Counted from the first letter of the stretch, positions 44,661 through 54,306 are shown. The stretch: 64,000 bases of DNA from Thalassospira profundimaris (GCF_003326675.1 NZ_JPWF01000001.1:1-64000), one strand, 5' to 3'. The notes: a model not told the origin generated them from the sequence alone. Made by a program: numbers and translations.

Positions 44661-45719
44661 ATTAGTACCGTAAGCCACATTATCGCACCGACCGATCCGG
44701 ATCGACAATGGCTTGTCGATTACGCCAAAGGCAACAAACCGGAGGCCAGCGTCGCCGAAGCGGCCCTTCATTTCGCACGGCTTAATCAGTCGGCAGAAGA
44801 TGGCAGGCGCGATATTACCCCCTATTTGCATCATCTTGATGATCTGGCCGACCAGCTGCGCGCCGAACTGGCACGCGCAACATTGCAGCCGGATTTTGCA
44901 TCTCTTGCGGAATCATCGCGGCTGCCGGTCGATGACAAGGAAGCAGAACCCACCATCGAACAGGTGGTTAAAAGTCTGCAGACCGTGATCGCCGAGCGCA
45001 ACGGTTTTCAAGGCGATATCGATAACTATGACGACATGGCCAATGCCGATCTGTTGCAGGTCATCGAACGCAAACGCGGTCTGCCGGTTGCTCTTGGCTT
45101 GCTTTACATCCATGCGGCCCAGCGATGCGGAATTACGGTTACCGGTATCGATTTTCCGGGGCATTTCCTGTTACGGGTTCAGGTCAACGGCAAACGCCGC
45201 ATGGTCGATCCGTTTCATGGCTGCATCACCCTCGGACCGGCCGAGTTACGTGAATTGTTGAAGTCTTTTAGTGGCCTTGATGCCGAGTTGGAGCCACGTC
45301 ACTACCGCCCGTCCTCTGATGTCGATATTTTGTTGCGACTTCAAAACAACATAAAGGTTCGGGCCCTTCGCGCCGGTGAATTGACACTTGCAACCCGCGT
45401 CATCGAGCACAGTTTGCTGATCGCGCCAGAGCATGAAGGGCTTTGGCATCAGCTTGGCGCGCTATATGCCCGCCTCAATCAGGATCACAACGCACTTGGT
45501 GCGTTTGAGCAGTTCGTCAAACGATGTGAAGATCCGCTTCATCGTGCCCGGATCGAGGCCGTGATCGAAGAATTGCGTGAACGTCTTGATCAGGACGTCG
45601 CCAATCGGGACGACCAAAAGGAAGTATTGGCAAAATCGGAAAATGCCGAGCAATCCAACAAGGGTCAGCCGCAAAATATCAACGCACCAATCCCGCTTTT
45701 CCCTGATCTTGATGCCTGA
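44661..45719 (+). CDS. SirB1-family transglutaminase-like/TPR protein, probable ATT start
   Basis: The protein belongs to the SirB1 family: a transglutaminase-like domain (ERKRGLPVALGLLYIHAAQR near residue 145, DFPGHFLLRV, RRMVDPFHG) followed by TPR-like helices. The family role is uncertain. Its N-terminal helical part (WLVDYAKGNKPEASVAEAAL, then HFARLNQ) lies upstream of the first TTG at 44826. In that stretch back to the stop at 44625 there is no ATG, GTG, TTG or CTG. The best start is ATT at 44661, with AAGGA 10 bases before it and 4 bp after the BON gene stop. TTG at 44826 would remove 55 family-like residues. Confidence 0.85.
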   Translation: MSTVSHIIAPTDPDRQWLVDYAKGNKPEASVAEAALHFARLNQSAEDGRRDITPYLHHLDDLADQLRAELARATLQPDFASLAESSRLPVDDKEAEPTIEQVVKSLQTVIAERNGFQGDIDNYDDMANADLLQVIERKRGLPVALGLLYIHAAQRCGITVTGIDFPGHFLLRVQVNGKRRMVDPFHGCITLGPAELRELLKSFSGLDAELEPRHYRPSSDVDILLRLQNNIKVRALRAGELTLATRVIEHSLLIAPEHEGLWHQLGALYARLNQDHNALGAFEQFVKRCEDPLHRARIEAVIEELRERLDQDVANRDDQKEVLAKSENAEQSNKGQPQNINAPIPLFPDLDA

Positions 45720-45780
45720 TTAGCGGGATGCACCCGCTCATTTTCCGATAAAAAACCTACTCACTCCGTGACCTCGAATT

Positions 45781-45795
45781 ACGGTCACAGACCGT
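45781..45795. repeat. Inverted repeat ACGGTC-ACA-GACCGT
   Basis: Two 6-base arms are perfect reverse complements around ACA. It is 20 bp before a second inverted repeat in the AT-rich stretch, about 60 bp after the SirB1-family stop. It is long enough for a dimeric regulator half-site pair. Confidence 0.5.
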
Positions 45796-45814
45796 TGATT
45801 CACGCTCAAAATGG

Positions 45815-45832
45815 CCTATTTTACAAAATAGG
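45815..45832. repeat. Inverted repeat CCTATTTT-AC-AAAATAGG
   Basis: Perfect 8-base arms are separated by two bases. It looks like an operator site for a dimeric protein, but could also be the stem of a weak terminator for the SirB1-family gene. No known regulator motif is matched with certainty. Confidence 0.5.
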
Positions 45833-45910
45833 ATCATTTATTTATATCTAAAAATAAAACAATAAAGATAACTGTTTTTGCCTAAATACAGACAAACCGG
45901 TCCGTCCGAA

Positions 45911-45947
45911 TTTCAGACCTCGAGGAACCACCGTTATTTCAGACCTC
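45911..45947. repeat. Direct repeat of TTTCAGACCTC
   Basis: The 11-base word occurs at 45911-45921 and 45937-45947, with starts 26 bases apart. The spacing of about two and a half helix turns and the small size suggest a binding site or chance. No mobile element borders it. Confidence 0.45.
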
Positions 45948-46384
45948 AACGTCACTTAAAAACTCTTGTTCGACCATTTTTTGCGGTATTTGGGCGTTAG
46001 AGCGCGGATTTCCATCAGAAAACACTGAACAACCGTCAACCCCGCAGAAACAGGGGATTTTGGACGCCCGGTATTTTCTTCCGGATGAAAAATCCCCGCA
46101 TCATCCGTAACAAGACGAAAATTCGAACCGGATGCAGATCGATTTATCCGGATAACCAACCGAAAAAACATCTTTTGCAGTTTTTCCCTATTCTTAACGG
46201 CAGGTTAAACAACCGGGCACGAAACGGTCGCAAGACTTGCACCCTGATCTGCAATGCATATACTCCGCGCCAGACAGATTTCAGGGGTCTTGAACACGGT
46301 AAATTGCCGGTTTGGGACACCGGTGCGGCACACCGGACTTTTCACGGTGCCGTTCAAACCGACCATATTGCAGGAATGAACTAG

Positions 46385-47374
46385 ATGAACGACACCACGG
46401 TCGACGTTGTTGGTATTGGCAACGCCATTGTCGATGTCCTTGCCCATTGCAAGGAAGAAGACCTGACCCGCCTGAACCTTGTTAAAAATGCCATGACCCT
46501 GATCGACGCGGAAACCGCCGACAGCCTGTATGAGCAGATGGGTCCGGGCATGGAAATGTCTGGCGGCTCGGCCGGCAACACCATGGCAGGCATTGCAGCC
46601 CTTGGCGGCAAAGGTGCCTATATCGGCAAGGTGCGTGATGATCAGCTTGGCCAGGTCTTCCGCCACGATATCCGTGCAATTGGTGTTCAGTTCAATTCTG
46701 CACCGGCCACTGCCGGCTCGCCGACTGCACGTTGCCTGATCTTTGTGACCCCGGATGGCCACCGCACCATGAATACCTTCCTTGGTGCCTGCACCGAGCT
46801 TGGCCCGGACGATATCGACGAGGATCTGATCAAGTCGGCCAAAGTGACCTATATGGAAGGCTATCTGTGGGATCGCCCGGAAGCCAAGGAAGCCTTCATC
46901 AAAGCTGCAAAGGTTGCCCACGAAGCCGGTCGCCAGGTTTCAATCAGCCTGTCTGATTCCTTCTGTGTCGATCGCCATCGGGATTCATTCCGCGAACTGG
47001 TGCATAATCATATCGACGTGCTGTTTGCCAATGAAGACGAAATCAAGTCGCTTTACGAGGTAGAGACCTTTGAAGAAGCCCTTGCCGAAGTCCGCAAGCA
47101 TTGCAAGGTCGCAGCCCTGACCCGTGGCGAAAAGGGTGCCGTAATCGTTGCCGAAAACGAGCTTTATGAAATCAGCGCCGAACCGGTTGCCAAGGTGGTT
47201 GATACCACCGGGGCCGGCGATCTGTTCGCATCGGGCTTCCTGTATGGCTATACCCAGGGCCATGAACTGCCGGTTTGTGGTCAGCTTGGTGCTATTTGCG
47301 CATCCGAAGTCATTTCCCATATGGGTGCACGCCCGGATGCCGATCTTAAGGAACTGACTGCCAAGGCGATCTGA
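46385..47374 (+). CDS. Adenosine kinase (PfkB family sugar kinase)
   Basis: This is a ribokinase/PfkB-type kinase, most like bacterial adenosine kinases that phosphorylate adenosine to AMP. It starts DVVGIGNAIVDVLAH, has the first PfkB signature in GGSAGNTMAGIAALGGKGAYIGKV (split near residues 60-83) and the second with the catalytic Asp in VVDTTGAGDLFASGFLYG near residue 275. The length of 329 residues is standard. The substrate is inferred from family likeness; other nucleosides or sugars are possible. It stands alone after the AT-rich gap and is closed by a strong terminator. Confidence 0.9.
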   Translation: MNDTTVDVVGIGNAIVDVLAHCKEEDLTRLNLVKNAMTLIDAETADSLYEQMGPGMEMSGGSAGNTMAGIAALGGKGAYIGKVRDDQLGQVFRHDIRAIGVQFNSAPATAGSPTARCLIFVTPDGHRTMNTFLGACTELGPDDIDEDLIKSAKVTYMEGYLWDRPEAKEAFIKAAKVAHEAGRQVSISLSDSFCVDRHRDSFRELVHNHIDVLFANEDEIKSLYEVETFEEALAEVRKHCKVAALTRGEKGAVIVAENELYEISAEPVAKVVDTTGAGDLFASGFLYGYTQGHELPVCGQLGAICASEVISHMGARPDADLKELTAKAI

Positions 47375-47414
47375 TCGGATTTTCTGACGGTTATCTGTCA
47401 CATCAAAAGATTTC

Positions 47415-47452
47415 ACGGGACGGCAACAATCCATTGCCGTCCCGTTTTTTTT
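47415..47452 (+). terminator. Terminator of the adenosine kinase gene
   Basis: A perfect 12-bp stem, ACGGGACGGCAA with TTGCCGTCCCGT, with a 7-base loop runs into eight T. It lies 41 bp after the stop codon. Confidence 0.95.
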
Positions 47453-47823
47453 CGCCAATTGCGCACATTAGTCACCGGTTTCCGGGCATTGCAGCGCAAC
47501 ACAAACATTGACTTTATTCAAACTTTAGCGCAAACAGCCCGCATTGCAGAAAAATCAACCCCGCATGGCGCGCACAAAGCTGGTCATTCGCCTTCACATT
47601 GGCTATGACAAGGCGGCCTTCGGGCAAGATGCACGAAGCCCGGACCAGTAAACATTCAGCATGCGCCGCGTTTTAAATGGATCACGCGGGAGTGGTGACC
47701 TTGTTGATCGAACGATATCGGTCATATGGCTGCTGAATATCTACTGGCCTTGATACGTTTTACTGACCGATGCGCATGGGCAGCCCCCGGCGCGCGGCAT
47801 TTTTATTTCTGGAGTCCGCGCCC
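47453..47823. promoter_or_regulatory. Long upstream region of typA
   Basis: About 370 bp between the kinase terminator and typA have no convincing gene. The stretch must hold the typA promoter and leader. A GC-rich run just before the start codon ends in ATTTTTATTT. I see no conserved riboswitch. A cold-regulated leader would fit what is known of typA but is not shown here. Confidence 0.4.
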
Positions 47824-49635
47824 ATGAGCTTGCGCAATATCGCCATCATCGCACACGTTGACCACGGCAAAACCACGCTGGTCGATTCCATGTTCCGTCA
47901 GTCCGGTGTTTATCGTGACAACCAGCGCGTTGATGAACGTGCAATGGACAGCAACGATCTGGAACGTGAACGTGGTATTACCATCGTTGCAAAACCGACC
48001 GCTGTTCAGTGGGGCGAAACCCGCGTGAACATCGTTGATACCCCGGGCCACGCCGATTTCGGCGGTGAGGTCGAGCGTATCCTGTCCATGGTCGAAGGTG
48101 TTGTTCTGCTTGTTGACTCTGCCGAAGGCCCGATGCCGCAGACCAAATTCGTTCTGGGCAAAGCCCTGAAACTGGGGCTGAAGCCGATTGTTGTCATCAA
48201 TAAGATCGACCGCCCGGACCAGCGCGCAGAAGAAGTTCTCGATGAGATTTTCGACCTGTTCGTATCGCTTGAAGCATCTGAAGAGCAGCTCGACTTCCCG
48301 GTTCTCTACGCATCGGGTCGTGACGGCTGGGCCGCTGAAAGCCCGGAAGGTCCGAAGGAAAACCTGACCCCGCTGATGGAACTGGTTCTGAACCACGTTC
48401 CGGCACCGGACGTCGATGAAAACGCACCGTTCGCGATGCTGGCAACCATGCTGCATGCTGACAACTTCCTCGGTCGTATTCTGACCGGCCGTGTCTATCA
48501 GGGCCGTGCGAAACTCAACATGCCGGTTAAGGTTCTTCGTGGCGACGGCACCGTTGAAACCGGCCGTCTGTCGAAACTGATGGGCTTCCGCGGTCTGGAA
48601 CGTGTCCCGCAGGACGAAGCTGTTGCCGGTGACATCATCGCGATTGCCGGTCTGACCGAAGCAACCGTTGCTGACACCATCTGTGCAACCGACAATACCA
48701 CCGCAATTGAAAGTCAGCCGATCGATCCGCCGACCCTGGCCATGACCTTCTCTGTTAACAACTCGCCGCTGGCCGGTCAGGAAGGTGACAAGGTTACCTC
48801 GCGTATGATCCGTGCCCGTCTTGAGCGCGAAGCCGAAGGCAACATCGCGATCAAGATCGGTGAAACCGCCGATAAAGACGCGTTTGAAGTTGCCGGTCGT
48901 GGTGAACTTCAGCTGGGCGTTCTGGTTGAAACCATGCGTCGCGAAGGCTTCGAGTTGTCGATCTCGCGTCCGCGCGTTCTGTTCCAGGAAGTCGACGGCG
49001 TCATGTCCGAGCCGTACGAAGAAGTTCAGGTTGACGTTGACGAAGAATATTCCGGCGTCGTGGTCGAGAAAATGAGCCTGCGCAAGGCTGAAATGACCGA
49101 CATGCGTTCTTCCGGTGGCGGCAAGACCCGTATCATGTTCCTTGCACCGTCGCGTGGCCTGATCGGTTATCACGGTGAATTCCTGACCGATACCCGCGGT
49201 ACCGGCGTTATGAACCGTGTGTTCCATTCCTATGGTCCGGTCAAAGGCTCGATCGCTGGCCGTCGTAACGGCGCACTGATCTCCAACGATCAGGGTGACG
49301 CAGTGGCATATGCCCTGTTTAACCTTGAAGATCGTGGCATCATGTTCATCGAACACGGCGAACGCGTTTATCAGGGCATGATCATCGGCGAACATAACCG
49401 TGACAACGACCTTGAAGTGAACGTGCTTAAGGGTAAGAAGCTGACCAACGTCCGCGCATCGGGCAAGGACGAAGCTGTTACCTTGACCCCGCCGCGTCGC
49501 ATGACCCTTGAAGAAGCCCTGTCCTACATTCAGGACGACGAGCTGGTCGAAGTTACCCCGCAGAGCGTACGTATCCGTAAACTGCACCTCGACCCGAACG
49601 TTCGTAAGCGCGAAAGCCGCAAGAAAGAAGGTTAA
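47824..49635 (+). CDS. typA: Ribosome-associated GTPase TypA/BipA
   Basis: TypA (BipA) is a translational GTPase of the EF-G/LepA group involved in ribosome assembly at low temperature and stress adaptation. The G motifs are AHVDHGKTT (G1), ERERGITI (switch I), [11 protein letters not shown] (G3) and NKIDRPDQR (G4). The C-terminal half has the BipA-specific segment with [19 protein letters not shown] (split) and [16 protein letters not shown]. The length of 603 residues is standard. The ATG at 47824 has GGAG about 9 bases upstream. Codon use is strongly biased, as in highly expressed genes. A terminator follows. Confidence 0.98.
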   Translation: MSLRNIAIIAHVDHGKTTLVDSMFRQSGVYRDNQRVDERAMDSNDLERERGITIVAKPTAVQWGETRVNIVDTPGHADFGGEVERILSMVEGVVLLVDSAEGPMPQTKFVLGKALKLGLKPIVVINKIDRPDQRAEEVLDEIFDLFVSLEASEEQLDFPVLYASGRDGWAAESPEGPKENLTPLMELVLNHVPAPDVDENAPFAMLATMLHADNFLGRILTGRVYQGRAKLNMPVKVLRGDGTVETGRLSKLMGFRGLERVPQDEAVAGDIIAIAGLTEATVADTICATDNTTAIESQPIDPPTLAMTFSVNNSPLAGQEGDKVTSRMIRARLEREAEGNIAIKIGETADKDAFEVAGRGELQLGVLVETMRREGFELSISRPRVLFQEVDGVMSEPYEEVQVDVDEEYSGVVVEKMSLRKAEMTDMRSSGGGKTRIMFLAPSRGLIGYHGEFLTDTRGTGVMNRVFHSYGPVKGSIAGRRNGALISNDQGDAVAYALFNLEDRGIMFIEHGERVYQGMIIGEHNRDNDLEVNVLKGKKLTNVRASGKDEAVTLTPPRRMTLEEALSYIQDDELVEVTPQSVRIRKLHLDPNVRKRESRKKEG

Positions 49636-49658
49636 TCCTTTCTTCTGCGTCAGAATTC

Positions 49659-49690
49659 AAAAGGGCCGGTCCGATGGATCGGCCCTTTTT
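49659..49690 (+). terminator. Terminator of typA
   Basis: AAAAGGGCC pairs with GGCCCTTTT, with an inner continuation GGTCC/GGATC containing one wobble, and is followed by TTTTTTG. It lies 23 bp after the typA stop. Confidence 0.9.
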
Positions 49691-49804
49691 TGTGGTTCGG
49701 CTACCGGATTTCCCGCACCGCCTCTTCGCTGATTGCCGGATTGGCTATTCATTAACCTGTTTACACTAGCTTCTTCGCAGCGTGTTTCAGGTTGGGGGAA
49801 AGAA

Positions 49805-51370
49805 ATGCACAGCGCAGAAAAGCGAAGCTGGGGTGAGGCCTTTGTCGCCTTTATTCACCCACGTGTGATCACCATGCTGTTTCTGGGACTGTCGGCGGGT
49901 ATTCCCATCCTGTTAATCTTCTCGACCCTGTCGATCTGGTTGCGCGAAGCTGGCGTGGATCGATCCACGGTGACCTATTTTAGCTGGGCCGCGCTTGGCT
50001 ATTCCTTCAAATTCGTCTGGGCACCGCTGATTGACCGATTGCCTTTCCCGATCCTGCACGGGCTTTTGGGCCGCCGACGCAGCTGGTTGATCATTGCCCA
50101 ATGCTGCATTATTGCCGCTATCCTGTGGATGGGGCTGACCGATCCGGCCGAAAACCTGACCATGATGGCCTTTGCTGCGGTGGCGCTTGGCTTTGCATCC
50201 GCCACCCAGGATATCGTTATTGATGCCTATCGTATCGAGGCGGCCGATGCCGACCTTCAGGCGATGATGAGTTCGGCCTATATCGGCGGATATCGTATCG
50301 GCATGATTGTAGCTGGTGCGGGCGCACTGACGATTGCCGGGCTGTTTGAGGCCGAAGGCACCTATCAGCATTTTGCCTGGACGGTTGCCTATGGCTGCAT
50401 GGCCCTTGCCATGTGTGTTGGCGTCATTACCACCCTTCTGGTCCGTGAACCCGATGCCCCCAAAGCCGAAAGCAAATATTTCCACGAGACATCGGACTAT
50501 GTCCGCTTCCTGTTGATGTTTGCGGTCACCGTCATCGCCTTTATCACGGCCAACAGCTATGCCGGGGGCCTCACCGATCCGTTGAAAGCAGCATTGACCG
50601 ACGGCGGCATGATCAAGGAGCTGTCAGGCTTTATTGCCGGAACCCTCAAACTTGGCATTTCCGTCGCAGTTGCAATCCTTGTGGCCTGGCTGACCACGCG
50701 GGTTGGCCTGACCCCCACCGGCATGGTGCAGGAAACCTATATTTCGCCGGTGAAGGATTTCATTGATCGTTACGGCAAAACGGCAATCATCATTCTTGCC
50801 CTGATCGGGGTTTATCGGATTGCCGATATCGTCATGGGTGTGATGGCCAATGTGTTTTACACTGACCTTGGATACACCAAGGAAGATATCGCTTTTATTT
50901 CCAAGACATTCGGTTTGTTCATGACCATCGGTGGCAGTTTCCTTGGCGGGCTGTTGTCGGTACGTTATGGCGTGGTCAAGATCCTGTTTCTGGGTGCCTT
51001 GCTTTCGGCCATTACCAATATCCTGTTTGCCTTCATGGCGCAGCTGGGCCCGAATACCGAGATGTTCATTGTCGTCATCATGGCCGACAACCTGTCTGGC
51101 GGTCTGGCCACTGCGGCCTTCATTGCCTATCTGTCCGGCCTGACCAATATTTCCTTTACCGCCATGCAATATGCGATCTTCAGCTCGATCATGACCCTGT
51201 TCCCCAAAATCCTTGCCGGGTTCTCGGGGACTGTGGTCGATGCAGTTGGATATAGCTGGTTCTTTGTTGGTACGGCTGTGATCGGCATTCCCGTACTTTG
51301 GCTGGTGGTGCTGGCCGGACGCCTGACCGAGGTCAAGGATACGGTCCGAACCGAAACCGACCCCGCCTGA
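49805..51370 (+). CDS. ampG: AmpG-type muropeptide permease (MFS)
   Basis: This is a 12-14 helix major facilitator of the AmpG/PAT family, which imports anhydromuropeptides for cell-wall recycling and, in some bacteria, beta-lactamase induction. The N-terminal motif is LFLGLSAGIPILLIFSTLSIWLREAGVD (split), followed by FKFVWAPLIDR and the conserved ATQDIVIDAYRIE. A cytoplasmic loop near residues 215-235 is charged, and a longer insert of about 60 residues lies mid-protein. With 521 residues it is in the usual range. The ATG at 49805 has GGGGGAAAG 4 bases upstream. No ampC or ampR is nearby. Confidence 0.9.
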   Translation: MHSAEKRSWGEAFVAFIHPRVITMLFLGLSAGIPILLIFSTLSIWLREAGVDRSTVTYFSWAALGYSFKFVWAPLIDRLPFPILHGLLGRRRSWLIIAQCCIIAAILWMGLTDPAENLTMMAFAAVALGFASATQDIVIDAYRIEAADADLQAMMSSAYIGGYRIGMIVAGAGALTIAGLFEAEGTYQHFAWTVAYGCMALAMCVGVITTLLVREPDAPKAESKYFHETSDYVRFLLMFAVTVIAFITANSYAGGLTDPLKAALTDGGMIKELSGFIAGTLKLGISVAVAILVAWLTTRVGLTPTGMVQETYISPVKDFIDRYGKTAIIILALIGVYRIADIVMGVMANVFYTDLGYTKEDIAFISKTFGLFMTIGGSFLGGLLSVRYGVVKILFLGALLSAITNILFAFMAQLGPNTEMFIVVIMADNLSGGLATAAFIAYLSGLTNISFTAMQYAIFSSIMTLFPKILAGFSGTVVDAVGYSWFFVGTAVIGIPVLWLVVLAGRLTEVKDTVRTETDPA

Positions 51371-51392
51371 TCAGGATCACAAACCCCAAAAC

Positions 51393-51425
51393 AAAACCGG
51401 ACGCCCAATGAGCGTCCGGTTTTTT
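51393..51425 (+). terminator. Terminator of ampG
   Basis: AAAACCGGACGC pairs with GCGTCCGGTTTT (12 bp) around a 7-base loop, followed by further T. It lies between the convergent ampG and ptsN genes and may act in both directions. Confidence 0.93.
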
Positions 51426-51472
51426 AATATCTGGTCTGCGTTACGGGGACTGCCCGCCTTTTACTGACCGTT

Positions 51473-51979
51473 TCAGGCGGCCTGTTCGGCCTCGTCCTGG
51501 GTCAGAAGCGCGTAGATCGCGTCAGCGGATCCAGCCCCGCGCAGTTTGTCGCACATGCCCTGGTTACGCAGCAGACGAGAAATCCGTGCGAGTGCCTTGA
51601 GGTGATCTGCACCGGCTTCTTCTGGTGCGATCAGCATGCAAAACAGGTCGACCGGGTGTTCATCAACTGCATCGAACTCGATCGGGTTACCTGCACGGGC
51701 AAAGACCATGTAGAGCCGATCAAGATCATTCAGCTTGCCATGCGGAATCGCGACACCACCGCCTACGCCAGTGCTGCCTAGTTTCTCACGATCAAGCAGG
51801 ACAGAGAAAATCTCGCTTGCATCGCGTCCGGTAACTTCGGCTGCTTTTTCGGCAAGTTCCTCAAGCACAGCCTTTTTCGCACCGGACCGCAGTGCCGGAA
51901 TGACCCCGGACGGGGTAAGTATAGATGATATGTCCATTTTTCGCGTTGCGTTGTTTGGCTCGGAATCTGTGTTCGTCAC
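51473..51979 (-). CDS. ptsN: PTS IIA-like nitrogen regulatory protein PtsN
   Basis: PtsN (EIIA-Ntr) is the final phosphate acceptor of the nitrogen PTS, a regulatory chain that adjusts potassium, nitrogen and envelope processes without sugar transport. The phospho-His is in GGGVAIPHGKL near residue 80, and LFCMLIAPEEAGADHLKALA is the family core. It begins with GTG at 51979, overlapping the hpf stop by 4 bp; ATG at 51937 is an alternative that removes a polar 14-residue tail. It ends the rpoN-hpf-ptsN group, an order conserved in many proteobacteria. Confidence 0.95.
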   Translation of the reverse strand: MTNTDSEPNNATRKMDISSILTPSGVIPALRSGAKKAVLEELAEKAAEVTGRDASEIFSVLLDREKLGSTGVGGGVAIPHGKLNDLDRLYMVFARAGNPIEFDAVDEHPVDLFCMLIAPEEAGADHLKALARISRLLRNQGMCDKLRGAGSADAIYALLTQDEAEQAA

Positions 51980-52572
51980 GCGCCACCAGCATCACTATCG
52001 TTTGGATCAAGCCAACCGATATTGCCATCGGAGCGACGGTACACAACATTCAACCCGCCATGTTTGCCATTCCGGAACATAAGTGCCGGAATGTCCCCCA
52101 AGTCGAGCCGCATGACAGCTTCTCCGACAGAGAGCGTATCAATGCGATCCGGTGTCTCGGCGACAATCACCGGTTCATAGCCGTTTACGTGATCGTCATC
52201 CGAATGATCGTCATCTTCTTGTGCGATTACATAATGAACCGCTTCAAGGCGTGCCTGCTCGTGATAGTCCCGGCTTGCGTGATGATCACGCAGACGCCTT
52301 TTATAGCGCCGCAACTGCTTGGCCACTCTGTCGCAGGCTCCGTCAAAGGCCGGATAAACTTCATCCGCCGATGCCTTGGCCTGTATCATCATGCCCTTGC
52401 CAACATGGACCGAAATTTGTGCCTGATAGAGATGTGCCTGTTTGGTGATTGTCACCGTGGCCTCGATCGCGTGATCGAAATATTTCTCTACCGCAGGGTC
52501 CAAGGTCTCGACGACGTGCTGCCGAAGTGCATCACCGACGTCAAGTTGCTTACCGATAACCGTAATTTGCAT
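51976..52572 (-). CDS. hpf: Ribosome hibernation promoting factor, long form
   Basis: HPF binds the decoding region of the ribosome and promotes dimerisation in slow growth. The N-terminal domain (MQITVIGKQLDVGDALRQHV, to residue 100) is the ribosome-binding part. An acidic linker (EDDDHSDDDH) leads to the C-terminal dimerisation domain (AVMRLDLGDIPALMFRNGKHGGLNVVYRR, split), so this is the long form of 198 residues. The ATG at 52572 fits the family start; the frame is open to 52632. It lies between rpoN and ptsN and overlaps ptsN by 4 bp. Confidence 0.95.
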   Translation of the reverse strand: MQITVIGKQLDVGDALRQHVVETLDPAVEKYFDHAIEATVTITKQAHLYQAQISVHVGKGMMIQAKASADEVYPAFDGACDRVAKQLRRYKRRLRDHHASRDYHEQARLEAVHYVIAQEDDDHSDDDHVNGYEPVIVAETPDRIDTLSVGEAVMRLDLGDIPALMFRNGKHGGLNVVYRRSDGNIGWLDPNDSDAGGA

Positions 52573-52734
52573 GGATCGCCTATCCCCAGTTGAGTGACTT
52601 CCCAGTACATATGGATGTTTGGTGCCCCTCAATCAGGAGGCCGCACCATATTCCCTCGTCATTGCCAAGTCAAGATATGGGTGTATTTCGTTTGATTACA
52701 GTGCCTTACAGTTCAAATTCTCGATAAAACGATG

Positions 52735-54306
52735 CTAGGAAGCACGTGATTTTTTTTCGCGCCGACGCTGGACTGACGAAGGAATGCGCATCGCTTCCCG
52801 GTATTTTGCCACTGTTCGACGGGCAATGTCGATCCCTTCCTTCCCAAGCAGCTCAACGAGTTTGTCGTCTGACAGAATCTTTTTCGGATCCTCGTTATCA
52901 ATCAAAGACTTGATCCGGTGACGCACAGCCTCGGAAGAATATGCATCACCGCCGTCCGAAGACGAAATTGCCGTGGTGAAGAAGTATTTTAACTCAAACA
53001 TGCCCCGTGGTGTTGCCATGAATTTTCCGTTTGTGACCCGGGACACAGTGCTTTCATGCATTCCGATGGCTTCGGCAATATCACGCAAAATAAGCGGGCG
53101 CAGATGCGATACCCCGTGGGTAAAGAATCCGTCCTGTTGGCGGACAATTTCACTGGCGACCTTCATGATCGTCGTTGCCCGCTGATGCAGGGCCTTGACC
53201 AGCCAGTTCGCGGTTTGCAGCCTTTCACTCATGAAGCTGCGTTCTTCGCGGTCACGCAGGCCTGAACCGATCTGGGCGACGTAATCCTCATTGACCAGAA
53301 CACGTGGCAAAGCTTCGGAATTCAGCTCCAGATGCCAGTTACCATTGCCAGCAGACCGCATCAGCACATCGGGAATAACCGGGGTTGCAGCTTCGCCATC
53401 GGCGGTGCGGCCCGGGCGCGGATCAAGGGTTTTGATCTCGGCGATCATGTCATGAAGATCGTCGGCATCCACACCGCAAATCCGGCGCAACCGGTCAAAT
53501 TCACGTTTCGCCAGAAGATCAAGATTGGCCAGCAAAGCCGCCATCGCCGGATCAAAGCGGTTCTTGTCGCGCAATTGCAGGGCAAGACATTCAGAAAGAT
53601 CGCGGGCAAAAATACCGACCGGATCAAATCCCTGAATGACAGCCAGAACCCGTTCGACTTCGGCCATCGGGCATTCCAGCGCCTCGGAAACTTCATCGAG
53701 GTCGCCGCTTATATAGCCGTTTTCATCAAGCATATCGATCAGGTAACTGCCGATCATTCGCGACATCGCATCGGCAAAGGCAATGTTAAGCTGATCATCA
53801 AGCGACTGGCGCAGGGTTGCTTCGTCGGCCAGGGTCTGTTCCAGACCGGGAAGATCATCACTGCTGCCCGAACCGGACCCGCCGGTGCCGCTGCCATAAG
53901 GGGATGCGTAATCGTGATTGCCGGCAACCGGTTCGCCATTGCGCGAAATTTCGCCTTCGCCGTCGTAAAGCGCGTCACTAGATACATCAAGCGGACCATC
54001 ATCGCCGCCCATGGTTTCACTTGCGGTCAGACGATCCGTGCCAAACCGGTCATCGCGGTCAGCAAAGTTATCGCTGGATCGGCTGTCGATACCATCGTCG
54101 CCATTGCCAACTGCACCATCACCAGATTCGGCAAAGGTTTGGCCAGGATCTGCCCGCTCCAGCAGCGGGTTCTCCAGAAGTTCGCTATCGATGAAATTGG
54201 AAAGCTCAATATTATTGAATTGCAGCAGCTTGATCGCCTGCTGCAGCTGGGGCGTCATGACAAGAGACTGGGACTGACGTAAATCGAGCCGCGCCTTCAG
54301 GGCCAT
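52735..54306 (-). CDS. rpoN: RNA polymerase sigma-54 factor
   Basis: RpoN directs RNA polymerase to -24/-12 promoters that need AAA+ activators. Region I starts LDLRQSQSLVMTPQLQQAIKLLQ (split around residues 7-29), Gln-rich as usual. An acidic region II of about 100 residues follows. The core-binding domain holds DLSECLALQLRDK, the HTH region shows AEAIGMHESTVSRVTNGKF (split), and the RpoN box is ARRTVAKYREAMRIPSS. The length of 523 residues is normal. The gene follows lptB and is 162 bp ahead of hpf; nitrogen, flagellar or envelope targets are not visible here. Confidence 0.98.
   Translation of the reverse strand: MALKARLDLRQSQSLVMTPQLQQAIKLLQFNNIELSNFIDSELLENPLLERADPGQTFAESGDGAVGNGDDGIDSRSSDNFADRDDRFGTDRLTASETMGGDDGPLDVSSDALYDGEGEISRNGEPVAGNHDYASPYGSGTGGSGSGSSDDLPGLEQTLADEATLRQSLDDQLNIAFADAMSRMIGSYLIDMLDENGYISGDLDEVSEALECPMAEVERVLAVIQGFDPVGIFARDLSECLALQLRDKNRFDPAMAALLANLDLLAKREFDRLRRICGVDADDLHDMIAEIKTLDPRPGRTADGEAATPVIPDVLMRSAGNGNWHLELNSEALPRVLVNEDYVAQIGSGLRDREERSFMSERLQTANWLVKALHQRATTIMKVASEIVRQQDGFFTHGVSHLRPLILRDIAEAIGMHESTVSRVTNGKFMATPRGMFELKYFFTTAISSSDGGDAYSSEAVRHRIKSLIDNEDPKKILSDDKLVELLGKEGIDIARRTVAKYREAMRIPSSVQRRREKKSRAS

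Larger units (their letters stand above)
45720..46384. other. AT-rich non-coding region with inverted and direct repeats
   Basis: This is the longest gene-free stretch of the window, 665 bp. About 45815-45890 is strongly AT-rich compared with all neighbours. I see no gene: a 99-codon frame at 46085-46384 ends right before the adenosine kinase ATG but looks random. Two perfect inverted repeats (45781-45795 and 45815-45832) and a direct repeat (45911-45947) stand out. It probably holds the promoter of the kinase gene and perhaps an operator or a small RNA. Confidence 0.6.

Noticed and set aside
45911-45947. Direct repeat as an attachment site or transposon target duplication
   Set aside because: The copies are only 26 bases apart and enclose no element; no integrase or transposase gene is in the window.
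46085-46384. 99-codon open frame ending directly before the adenosine kinase start
   Set aside because: Its composition is Arg/Asn-rich and random-looking, there is no good ribosome site, and it shows no family pattern. It is more likely leader or promoter sequence.
47803-49587. 594-codon open frame antisense to typA
   Set aside because: It is the mirror of strongly biased typA codons; the typA protein is certain and the antisense protein has no domain pattern.
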